This document shows, piece by piece, positions 1 through 6,446 of a stretch of DNA of 19,392 nucleotides. The DNA comes from Candidatus Hodarchaeota archaeon. Lineage in GTDB: Archaea; Asgardarchaeota; Heimdallarchaeia; Hodarchaeales; Hodarchaeaceae. The notes beneath the pieces were generated by a model. It had not been told where the DNA came from and did no database searches. It saw only the letters and a program-made list of their open reading frames with translations. Where the stretch lies: assembly GCA_016840285.1 (NCBI GenBank), contig JAEOSR010000047.1:1-19392 (forward strand), written 5' to 3'. The translations under genes and the position numbers were made by a program. Numbering within the stretch: the stretch's first letter is position 1; each line of letters begins with the position of its first letter.

Positions 1-38
1 TAACTAATTCTTCTTGGGTTCGATCTTTCTTTCATCAT
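1..38 (-). CDS. Possible start of a divergent gene running off the left edge
   Basis: Reading leftward there are two adjacent ATG codons (38-36 and 35-33) followed by an open frame to the window edge, giving MMKERSNPRRIS. A ribosome-site-like GGAGAT (minus strand, 42-47) lies 6 bases before the second ATG. A TATA-like GATATAGAA (minus strand, 76-84) is about the right distance further up. Only 12 codons are visible, so the product cannot be named. If real, it is divergent from the MarR gene, a common arrangement for a MarR regulator and its target. Confidence 0.3.
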   Translation of the reverse strand, partial: MMKERSNPRRIS

Positions 39-75
39 CTTATCTCCATTATCAAATTATCTAGGGTGATTCAAT

Positions 76-120
76 TCTATATCAGTAACATTTTTAAAAT
101 ATTTCGAATAATCAAATATT
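76..120. promoter_or_regulatory. Divergent promoter with an inverted repeat, possible MarR operator
   Basis: A plus-strand TATA-like run (TTTTTAAAATATTT, 91-104) and a minus-strand TATA-like GATATAGAA (76-84) lie almost back to back. The inverted repeat AATATTT (98-104) / AAATATT (114-120), with a 9-base spacer, overlaps the plus-strand box. MarR dimers bind such palindromes and often repress their own promoter, so autoregulation is a reasonable inference. The arms are purely A/T, so chance is a real alternative. Confidence 0.3.
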
Positions 121-195
121 GTAAATAGCAATTATTCCATTTATGAAATAAAGGATTTGGCCATTACTATTTTATCTAAGGTGAATAAGTTGGCA

Positions 196-639
196 ATGGA
201 AAAAGAAGAATTAGCTAATAGGTTTTTACTTGAACTAATATACTTTACTCATCATATTGAGAATATATCTCGTGAAAGTACAAATATAGGGAGTGGAATC
301 TTTATCCTAAATGTTATAGACTCGAATCAAGAGCGTTTTATGAAAGATATTGTAGAAACTTTGAATTTAGGTCCTAGTACAGCAACTCGTCAAATTGATG
401 CCCTAGTGAAACAGGGACTTATTAAAAGAAAAACAGCAGAAAATGACAGACGAAAAGTGAGTTTATCATTAACTGAGGAAGGAAAAAAGATATATCATCG
501 ATTTAAGATACATCTAATAGAAGTAATGAGTAGTTCGCTACAAATATTTTCTGAAAAGCAAATTAACCAGGCAATTGATGTATTTCATGCAATTATTGAA
601 ACTAGTGAAAAGATTTTACGTCTGAAAGAAATTAATTGA
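196..639 (+). CDS. MarR-family winged-helix transcriptional regulator
   Basis: A small cytoplasmic DNA-binding regulator of the MarR type, which usually responds to small aromatic or toxic molecules. The protein shows helical N- and C-terminal dimerisation regions, a recognition helix (GPSTATRQIDALVKQGLI), then the wing with the family hallmark DRR (ENDRRKVSLSLTEEGK). About 147 residues from the chosen start is normal for the family. The frame is open from TTG 157; GTG 181 and ATG 196 are alternatives. I chose ATG 196 because MarR proteins start close to their first helix and AAGGTG lies 12 bases upstream, but GTG 181 is possible. A possible operator lies at 98-120. Its targets are unknown: a divergent gene at the left edge or the exporter pair starting at 2770 are candidates. 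Confidence 0.85.
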   Translation: MEKEELANRFLLELIYFTHHIENISRESTNIGSGIFILNVIDSNQERFMKDIVETLNLGPSTATRQIDALVKQGLIKRKTAENDRRKVSLSLTEEGKKIYHRFKIHLIEVMSSSLQIFSEKQINQAIDVFHAIIETSEKILRLKEIN

Positions 640-678
640 AAACATTCAGAAAACTTAGCTAAACCTGATAAGAGTCTA

Positions 679-765
679 GTGGGAAGTGCGCGCAGAATCT
701 TTTTCTCTGGGTTTTTCTTTGCTGTGGGAATATTTTTATCTATTATCGGTGTGCAAAATAGTTAG
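679..765 (+). CDS. Short membrane-like ORF or gene remnant behind MarR
   Basis: In the same frame as MarR, the reading frame stays open after the MarR stop as far as 765. From GTG 679 it would encode about 28 residues, beginning VGSARRIFFSG and containing one hydrophobic helix (FFFAVGIFLSIIGV). There is no convincing ribosome site. It may be a tiny membrane peptide or the leftover N-terminus of a larger membrane gene. Only the hydrophobic pattern supports it. Confidence 0.2.
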   Translation: MGSARRIFFSGFFFAVGIFLSIIGVQNS

Positions 766-802
766 TTTCTTGCTAAAGAAAATTGCTATACATGGATCGT
801 TG

Positions 803-826
803 GTTATTGCACATCTGCTATATAAG
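803..826 (+). promoter_or_regulatory. Orphan TATA element sharing a 15-base motif with 15401-15415
   Basis: GTTATTGCACATCTG (803-817) is followed directly by a strong archaeal TATA box, CTATATAAG (818-826), pointing rightward. No plus-strand gene follows: the next genes (862-1439) are on the minus strand. The same 15 bases followed by a TATA-like box occur at 15401-15415. This may be a promoter left behind by a lost gene, or a transcript antisense to the toxin-antitoxin pair. Confidence 0.35.
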
Positions 827-861
827 ATAATAAAAGCGTGTTAGTAGATGACTATCCATCG

Positions 862-1095
862 CTATAAAACTTCTAATTGAACAATATCTTGATGAACAAT
901 TGGAATTTCACCTTGTTTGTAACGTAAAATTAATTGTTCTAGTTTTTCATCAGTCTCTGGAGTTAAATATCGCTCTCCACAATTTTCACATTCTAACATA
1001 TCAAGATTTTTAATCAGAATGTCCTGATCTTTAATTGTTAACAGAAATTTCTCTTTAATTGACTTGAGAGTTCCATTACAAATTGCACAGTTCAT
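862..1095 (-). CDS. YgiT-type zinc-finger antitoxin
   Basis: A 77-residue protein with two Cys pairs, CAIC near residue 3 and CENC near residue 36, spaced as in YgiT/MqsA N-terminal zinc fingers. The stretch CGERYLTPETDEKLEQLILRY fits that family. Such proteins bind zinc and act as antitoxins or their DNA-binding partners, here without the C-terminal HTH of full MqsA. Its ATG overlaps the last four bases of the upstream toxin gene (1092-1095), so the two are translationally coupled. The pairing with a DUF4258 protein is a known toxin-antitoxin arrangement; the neutralising role is inferred from family and position. Confidence 0.82.
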   Translation of the reverse strand: MNCAICNGTLKSIKEKFLLTIKDQDILIKNLDMLECENCGERYLTPETDEKLEQLILRYKQGEIPIVHQDIVQLEVL

Positions 1096-1439
1096 TTTTT
1101 TCTCTCCTTAAAATCAATCCACATATTTGGATCCGGTTCATATACTGATATGAGATAAACAAGATTTTCGTTTTTCAGAGCCCAGACAGTATGAAGAGGG
1201 CGATTATTTGATGTGAGTCCAAGAGCTAGAAAGCTTGGGAAGGGACGATCATCAGAATATTTCTCGATTATCTTGCTATTCTCTAGACTTTCACGAACTT
1301 CTTGAAAAGTTATTTCTCTTTCAAGCATTCGTTCTCTTGCATGCAATCTTGCTCTCTGTGATGCAGGAGTCGAATGTTTTTTTGAAGCGTTTTTAGAGTC
1401 TATTTCAATGCACTTAGGCTGTGAGATGCACATATCCAT
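1092..1439 (-). CDS. DUF4258 putative mRNA-interferase-like toxin
   Basis: A 115-residue protein whose residues ~30-110 follow the DUF4258 pattern: HARERMLEREITFQEV, then a strand pair with KIIEKYSDDRPFPSFL, then RPLHTVWALKNENLVYLISVYEPDPNMW. DUF4258 is regarded as RelE/ParE-like in fold and is usually found next to YgiT-type antitoxins, as here (four-base overlap). The conserved core begins near residue 30, so the first ~28 residues (MDMCISQPKCIEID...) may be an extension, and ATG 1433 is an alternative start. No good ribosome site is visible, which fits a weakly translated toxin. RNA cleavage is inferred from the fold, not shown. Confidence 0.8.
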   Translation of the reverse strand: MDMCISQPKCIEIDSKNASKKHSTPASQRARLHARERMLEREITFQEVRESLENSKIIEKYSDDRPFPSFLALGLTSNNRPLHTVWALKNENLVYLISVYEPDPNMWIDFKERKK

Positions 1440-1508
1440 TCCACAGAAGCCTTTTCAAAAACATATTCAAATCTCTAGTACTTATGATTCAAGAGTGTTT
1501 GACCACTT

Positions 1509-1537
1509 ACTCTGAAAACAGAGTTTAAAATACTCTG
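1509..1537 (+). promoter_or_regulatory. TATA box with flanking operator-like repeat; leaderless promoter
   Basis: ACTCTG-AAAA-CAGAGT (1509-1524) is a perfect 6-base inverted repeat. It runs into the TATA-like TTTAAAAT (1524-1531), and a third ACTCTG follows at 1532-1537. The TATA centre is about 27 bases before the GTG at 1555, exactly where archaeal transcription would begin. The mRNA therefore probably starts at or next to the start codon (leaderless). The repeat around the box suggests control by a dimeric repressor. Confidence 0.5.
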
Positions 1538-1554
1538 AATCCCTAGGAATAACT

Positions 1555-2538
1555 GTGGATTCTACTGAATTGATGATGAAATTTTCGGAGGACACTGGCC
1601 TAACATCTAATAATCCCCCACGAAGATATCTCTGGACGGACAGTTTCGCTGTTTGTAATTATTTAGGATTGTTTCGAATGACTGGGGAGAAAGAATTCAA
1701 AAACTTAGCTCTCCAGTTAGTTGATCAAGTTCATAAGACTCTCGGTAAACATAGAGAAGATGATGACAGATCGGGGTGGTTGGGAAGCAAGGATCATCCA
1801 ACAAAGAACGGCTTGAGAATAGGAAAGTCATTACCAGAGAGGAAACCCCATGAACCCTTTGATCCAAATCTGGAATGGGAACGGGATGGCCAATACTTCC
1901 ATTATCTCACAAAGTGGATGCACGCTCTTTACAGAGTTTATCAGGTAGTTAAAGAAGAAAAATACCTTACTTGGGCTACGGATCTTGCACAGGCTTCTAC
2001 CCGCTTCATAAGTGATAACAGAATGTTTTGGAAAATGAACATAGCCCTCTCTAATCCACTAGTACCCTCGATGGGTCAACACGATCCTATTGATGGTTAT
2101 ATCACCTTTAAAGAATTACTAACTGTTTCTGATGTCGACTTGGAAGTAGCACTGAAGAAATTGGAAAAAATGATCCACCAGGTGAGTCTAGTGACCAATG
2201 ATCCTTTAGGTATTGGGGGATTATTATTTGACGCATACAGGCTAGAACAAATAGGTATTGACTCAAAGAAAAAAGAACGACTCATTACTGCAGCTCAGAT
2301 TGGGCTCGAACACATTCGACTATCCCATGGTTTAGCCTTTCGGGAGCTGGGTTTGGCTATTGGACTACAAGCTGCGAGGAAAATGCGAGTTATTGAAGAA
2401 CATTGGTCAATAATTGGTGAAATTAATGATTATTGGCTTCAGCACAGTGATTGGACGGAACACACAGACATTAACCGAGTCATGTTAGCAACAAGCCTCA
2501 CACCAGATGGCTTTCTATTAATCTCAGATCAATTATAA
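1555..2538 (+). CDS. Six-hairpin glycosidase-like protein of unknown substrate
   Basis: A 327-residue soluble protein without signal peptide or membrane helix. It has the helix-rich, aromatic-rich repeats of (alpha/alpha)6-barrel enzymes: RRYLWTDSFAVCNYLGL, later WERDGQYFHYLTKWMHALYRVY, with paired helices throughout. From memory, uncharacterised bacterial and archaeal proteins with a similar RRYLWTD...LEWERDGQYFHYLTKWMHAL core exist and are loosely grouped with six-hairpin glycosidases; no reaction is established. The acidic residues in YLWTD and WERDGQ are candidate active-site residues, by analogy only. The GTG start at 1555 is chosen because it sits where the upstream TATA box would place the transcript start. 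Its neighbours do not explain its role. Confidence 0.65.
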   Translation: MDSTELMMKFSEDTGLTSNNPPRRYLWTDSFAVCNYLGLFRMTGEKEFKNLALQLVDQVHKTLGKHREDDDRSGWLGSKDHPTKNGLRIGKSLPERKPHEPFDPNLEWERDGQYFHYLTKWMHALYRVYQVVKEEKYLTWATDLAQASTRFISDNRMFWKMNIALSNPLVPSMGQHDPIDGYITFKELLTVSDVDLEVALKKLEKMIHQVSLVTNDPLGIGGLLFDAYRLEQIGIDSKKKERLITAAQIGLEHIRLSHGLAFRELGLAIGLQAARKMRVIEEHWSIIGEINDYWLQHSDWTEHTDINRVMLATSLTPDGFLLISDQL

Positions 2539-2545
2539 TGTGTCT

Positions 2546-2719
2546 CTACACTTTTAATAAAATTAGAAATATAATAATAACCAATGTAGTTCCTACTTCT
2601 TTAGGATTTAATTTCCAGCTTAGTTCTTGACTGATTTTTGAATAAACATCATTCTGCATTTTTTCATATTCTCCAAAATACTTTTCAGTAAAACCAAAAT
2701 ACTTTTCAACAAACCCAAT
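2546..2719 (-). pseudogene. Small tail-anchored-like ORF or remnant with a 7-residue repeat
   Basis: The minus strand is open for 57 codons. It reads a tandem EKYFGFT/EKYFGEY repeat, then KMQNDVYSKISQELSW and a C-terminal hydrophobic helix (TTLVIIIFLILL) ending in KV. The only ATG (2659) lies after the repeat and would give 37 residues; there is no ATG, GTG or TTG before it. It is therefore either a short tail-anchored protein from ATG 2659 or the 3' remnant of a larger gene whose start was lost. The 5' part overlaps the region just upstream of the exporter operon. No family is recognised. Confidence 0.3.
2673..2714. repeat. Tandem 21-base repeat, two copies
   Basis: Two adjacent 21-base units both begin CCAAAATACTTTTCA (2673-2693 and 2694-2714) and match at 18 of 21 positions. 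The length is a multiple of three and, on the minus strand, the repeat encodes two similar seven-residue units. This suggests the frame was once, or is still, translated. Confidence 0.6.
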
Positions 2720-2758
2720 TTAATTATCAAGAATATCAATTTATCCAAAAAGAGATGC

Positions 2759-2764
2759 AGGTGA
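2759..2764 (+). promoter_or_regulatory. Ribosome site deciding the TTG start of the first exporter gene
   Basis: AGGTGA lies 5 bases before the TTG at 2770. The ATG inside it (2764) is followed at once by TAG and cannot be the start. The same GGTGA-then-TTG layout precedes the Kelch gene, which supports it as a genuine local start signal. Confidence 0.6.
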
Positions 2765-2769
2765 TGTAG

Positions 2770-4581
2770 TTGTTTAGTCAAAAAGAGAATTTGAAGTATT
2801 TTTCAATTTTGCGTTATTGGCGCTTTGGAAAAAGAGAGTACCTTTTAGGCGTTATTGTAACAATGGTTTATTCCTTGCTTCAACCAATTATATTGTTTTA
2901 TTCGGGATTTGTGATAGATACAATCCTTGAATTTCTAGCAGTTCATAATCAAATATTAGATAAAGTAATAATTTCTTTATTGATTCTTGGGATAATAATT
3001 ATTTTTCGATATTTATTCCATATTCTACTCCTTTGGTACTCGGGTCTCTTTGCGGTTAAAACAACGAAAAAAATTCGTTTAGACATCTTTGAAGCTTTGC
3101 AATATCAATCACAAAAGTGGTACAAAAATCAAAACACGGGAGATTTAGTATCAAAATCAACTGCAGATTTATTTGCATTAGAACGATTTTTTATTGGAGT
3201 TCAAGTGCACATTCCAGGTTTAGTTGCAGATCTTATCATTTATCTGGTTTTACTTTACATAATCAATTTAAATTTTTTCTTGATTGGTTTGTTTTCGATT
3301 CCATTTTTTACATATATAGCATATTTTTTTGAAAAGAAGAATTCACCTTTGTTACTACAGTCAAGAAACGAATTTGGAAAACTAAATACAGTTTTACAAG
3401 AGTGTATCGCTGGAATTAAGGTTTCAAAGATTTTTAATGCAAATAAAAAGAATAATAGTCGCTTTGATATAAGGAACACTAGTTACAGGCAGAAAAATAA
3501 GAAATCAATTTTTCTCCAAGCGATCACAACTAGACTAAATTTACTAATGACTGGAATATTGGTTTGTATAACATTATTATTCGGTGGTTTACTGTATATA
3601 AATGCTGATCTAAGCCTAGGTTTATTAATTTCAACATTGATGATTGTCTCAAGTTTAACTCATCCTCTTAACGAGCTGATTGACTTTACGAGAAGAGTGA
3701 GTGAATTTAAAGCTTCTAGCTGCCGAATACAGGATATTCTTGAAGATAATCCAGAGATACTTGAATCTCCAAATGCATTACCCCTTAATTTTCTTGAAGG
3801 AGAAATCACTTTTAGGAATGTCAACTTTCGTTATGGGAAAGAACCAATCCTACATGATATTAACCTATTTATCTCAGTAAATGAAAAAATTGGTCTTATA
3901 GGAGGTACTGGATCTGGTAAAACTAGTTTAATTAATTTAATTATTAGATTCTATGATGTTGAAGATGGAAGCGTACGAATAGATGGAATTGATGTTAGAA
4001 AACTAAAATTTGACTCACTTCGTAGAGGTATCGGATTTGTTGACCAAGAAACTTTTCTTTTTTCAAGGTCAATCCGCGAAAATATATGTTTCGGGAAATC
4101 TAATGCAACTGATGAGGAAATAGAAAGAGTAGCAAAAATAGCACGAATTCATACATTCATTGATTCTTTACCTGATAAATACAATACTATCATTGGCGAA
4201 AGAGGAGTTACCCTATCAGGAGGTCAGAAACAACGACTCTCCATTGCAAGAGCTGTATTAACGGACCCTAAAATTATTATTTTTGATGATTCCCTTTCTG
4301 CGGTTGATTTAAGAACTGAACACGAAATTCAAAATTCACTTCATTCAATTTTCAAAGAAAAAACGGTTATTTACGTTACTCAAAGATTATCTATTCTTTC
4401 TTCAGTGGATAAAATTGTAATAATGGATAAAGGGAAAATTATAGAACAGGGTCACCATTCAGATCTTGTAAATACTACTGATAGTATTTACAGATCTCTT
4501 TACTTGAAACAAACTGATGACTTAATTGATTTGTCTATGATTCGAGATCATGACACATTAGGAGTTGTAAGTCATGATTAA
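2770..4581 (+). CDS. ABC half-exporter, degenerate-site subunit of a heterodimer
   Basis: A 603-residue type IV ABC half-transporter: six membrane helices in the first ~310 residues, then one ATP-binding domain. It is probably an efflux pump or lipid exporter in the cell membrane. Visible motifs are Walker A GGTGSGKTS (378-386), Q-loop VDQETFLF, a canonical signature LSGGQ (482-486) and Walker B IIIFDD (502-507). The usual catalytic Glu is Asp507, and the switch His is Gln (TQRLS, Q538). These two changes mark the non-catalytic ATP site of heterodimeric exporters such as LmrCD, BmrCD and TM287/288. Its last 8 bases overlap the next gene, which supplies the complementary half. The substrate cannot be read from sequence. 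Confidence 0.93.
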   Translation: MFSQKENLKYFSILRYWRFGKREYLLGVIVTMVYSLLQPIILFYSGFVIDTILEFLAVHNQILDKVIISLLILGIIIIFRYLFHILLLWYSGLFAVKTTKKIRLDIFEALQYQSQKWYKNQNTGDLVSKSTADLFALERFFIGVQVHIPGLVADLIIYLVLLYIINLNFFLIGLFSIPFFTYIAYFFEKKNSPLLLQSRNEFGKLNTVLQECIAGIKVSKIFNANKKNNSRFDIRNTSYRQKNKKSIFLQAITTRLNLLMTGILVCITLLFGGLLYINADLSLGLLISTLMIVSSLTHPLNELIDFTRRVSEFKASSCRIQDILEDNPEILESPNALPLNFLEGEITFRNVNFRYGKEPILHDINLFISVNEKIGLIGGTGSGKTSLINLIIRFYDVEDGSVRIDGIDVRKLKFDSLRRGIGFVDQETFLFSRSIRENICFGKSNATDEEIERVAKIARIHTFIDSLPDKYNTIIGERGVTLSGGQKQRLSIARAVLTDPKIIIFDDSLSAVDLRTEHEIQNSLHSIFKEKTVIYVTQRLSILSSVDKIVIMDKGKIIEQGHHSDLVNTTDSIYRSLYLKQTDDLIDLSMIRDHDTLGVVSHD

Positions 4582-6382
4582 TACAACTGCTGATGTTAAA
4601 AGGTCTGACATTCAGCTGATTTTAAAATTAGCTAAATATCTATTCATGAACCGACTATTCATAATCATTGCTTTTTCTACATTAGTACTAGAGTTAGCTT
4701 TTGGTGTTTTGTTGCCATATCTAAGTAGCAAAATTATCGATGATTACATAATGAAAGAAGTGCTAAAGGGGTATACATTAATTATATTTCTATATTTCTC
4801 TTTTTATGTTCTCAGCACGGTTTTTGGTTTTATAGGAGGTTATTTATTTAGTTTAATGGGGGAAAACGCAGTATATGAACTGAGAAAAGACACTTTTGAT
4901 ATAATACAATCTCTAAGTATTGATTATTTTGATGAAACTGCTACTGGAGATACCATTTCAAGAATGACGAATGATTTAGACCAAATGCAACCTATTCTCT
5001 CAGGACAAATTGTTCATAGCATTTTCTCATTCATTCTCGTCGTTTGTATGTTTTTGATTCTTTTTACAATTTCTCCAGCTTTAACCATATTATCATTTAT
5101 TTCACTTCCTATAATTTTAGGAACTCTTTATGTTAATAACAAATATGTTCGGCCAAGAAGGGAAGAAGTCAATAAAAAGATAGCTAAAGTTTCAGCTTCA
5201 ATGACCGAGAACATCATGGGAGTAAAAGTATCAAAATCTTATGCTAGGGAGGAACTCAACATTAAAGACTTTACAGTTGTTAATGATGACTATATTAATG
5301 AATATTTAGGCTGGTATAAAATAGGAATGATATTTTTTCCTTTATTTTTATTATATAGTCTTTTAATGTTATTTTTTATATTAACTTTTAGTTCAGTCGT
5401 TATTTATTTACAATTAGACTTGGGTTTAACCATTGGTACAATATATCTTTTCATTGTTTATAGCCAACGATTTTTTGGACCAATTAGTAATTTATCATTC
5501 ATTTATAGCCAGTCACAAACAGCACTTGCCGCTTTTAGTCGGATAAATACTTTAAATGAAAGAGAGTCTAGTGTGCCAGACTCTCCCAATGCTAAAGAAT
5601 TAATAGTTTTAAAAGGGGAAATTTTCTTTGAAAATGTTGTTTTTAAATATAATAAAGCAGAGAATCAGGTTCTAGATCAGTTTAACCTCTTAATTAGACC
5701 AAATGAAAAAATAGCTATTGTTGGAGCAACAGGATCGGGTAAAACCACAATTGCAAATCTACTGATGCGTTTATACGAAATTAACGAAGGGAGAATTATT
5801 ATAGATAGTCAAGATATCCAGAATGTCACCAAAGAGTCTTTAAGAAACACGATTAGTATGGTACCACAAGATCCGTTCCTATTTTCGGAGTCTATTCGGT
5901 ATAATTTGTGTTATGCCATAGAATACGAATGTACAGATGATTTATTAGAAAGTGTGCTGAAGCTTGTTGGTGCAGAATTTGTTTTCCAATTTGAAGACGG
6001 ATTAGACACTAATGTAGGTGAAAGAGGTGGTAATTTATCTATGGGACAAAGACAATTGCTTACATTTGCAAGAGCTTTGTTGAAGGATCCCAAAATTTTA
6101 GTACTGGATGAAGCAACTTCAAGTATTGATCCACAAACAGAAATACAAATCCAAAAAGCAATGGACAAGATGCTTCAAAATAGAACATCCATCATAATTG
6201 CCCATAGATTATCAACAGTTAAGAAAGCAGATAGAATAATTGTAATTGATCAAGGAAAAATTATTGAAGAGGGCACGTTTAAAGAATTATTAGAAAAAAA
6301 GGGTGAGTTTTATAACCTTTATAGATTACAATTTAAAAATAACAATCAAAACTCCCTTGAGTATAAGATTAATAGTAAATAG
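4574..6382 (+). CDS. ABC half-exporter, catalytic-site subunit of a heterodimer
   Basis: A 602-residue half-transporter with an N-terminal six-helix membrane domain (to ~residue 320) and a C-terminal ATPase domain. Walker A is GATGSGKTT (384-392), Walker B ends ILVLDE with catalytic Glu513, and the switch histidine is His544 (AHRLST). Its signature is LSMGQ (488-492) instead of LSGGQ. This is the mirror image of the partner encoded at 2770-4581: this Walker A/B would face the partner's intact LSGGQ to make the working site, while its own altered signature faces the partner's Asp/Gln site. The 8-base overlap and GGAG at 4561 support coupled translation. Function as a pair is a strong inference; the cargo is unknown. 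Confidence 0.94.
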   Translation: MINTTADVKRSDIQLILKLAKYLFMNRLFIIIAFSTLVLELAFGVLLPYLSSKIIDDYIMKEVLKGYTLIIFLYFSFYVLSTVFGFIGGYLFSLMGENAVYELRKDTFDIIQSLSIDYFDETATGDTISRMTNDLDQMQPILSGQIVHSIFSFILVVCMFLILFTISPALTILSFISLPIILGTLYVNNKYVRPRREEVNKKIAKVSASMTENIMGVKVSKSYAREELNIKDFTVVNDDYINEYLGWYKIGMIFFPLFLLYSLLMLFFILTFSSVVIYLQLDLGLTIGTIYLFIVYSQRFFGPISNLSFIYSQSQTALAAFSRINTLNERESSVPDSPNAKELIVLKGEIFFENVVFKYNKAENQVLDQFNLLIRPNEKIAIVGATGSGKTTIANLLMRLYEINEGRIIIDSQDIQNVTKESLRNTISMVPQDPFLFSESIRYNLCYAIEYECTDDLLESVLKLVGAEFVFQFEDGLDTNVGERGGNLSMGQRQLLTFARALLKDPKILVLDEATSSIDPQTEIQIQKAMDKMLQNRTSIIIAHRLSTVKKADRIIVIDQGKIIEEGTFKELLEKKGEFYNLYRLQFKNNNQNSLEYKINSK

Positions 6383-6446
6383 CTTTACTAAACAACATAG
6401 ATATCAAACCTCCAATTTTCTCTGATAGAATGTTATTGGTGGACAA

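Noticed and set aside
2097..2285. A minus-strand ORF inside the six-hairpin-like gene
   Set aside because: It lies wholly opposite a well-formed coding frame and has low-complexity Ser/Phe/Asn content typical of antisense shadows. The same applies to minus-strand frames inside the exporter and regulator genes.
2613..2634. Similarity of 2613-2634 to 7910-7940 (shared TTCCAGCTTAGT and TTGACTGA)
   Set aside because: The two short blocks are at different spacings and do not extend; chance similarity is adequate.
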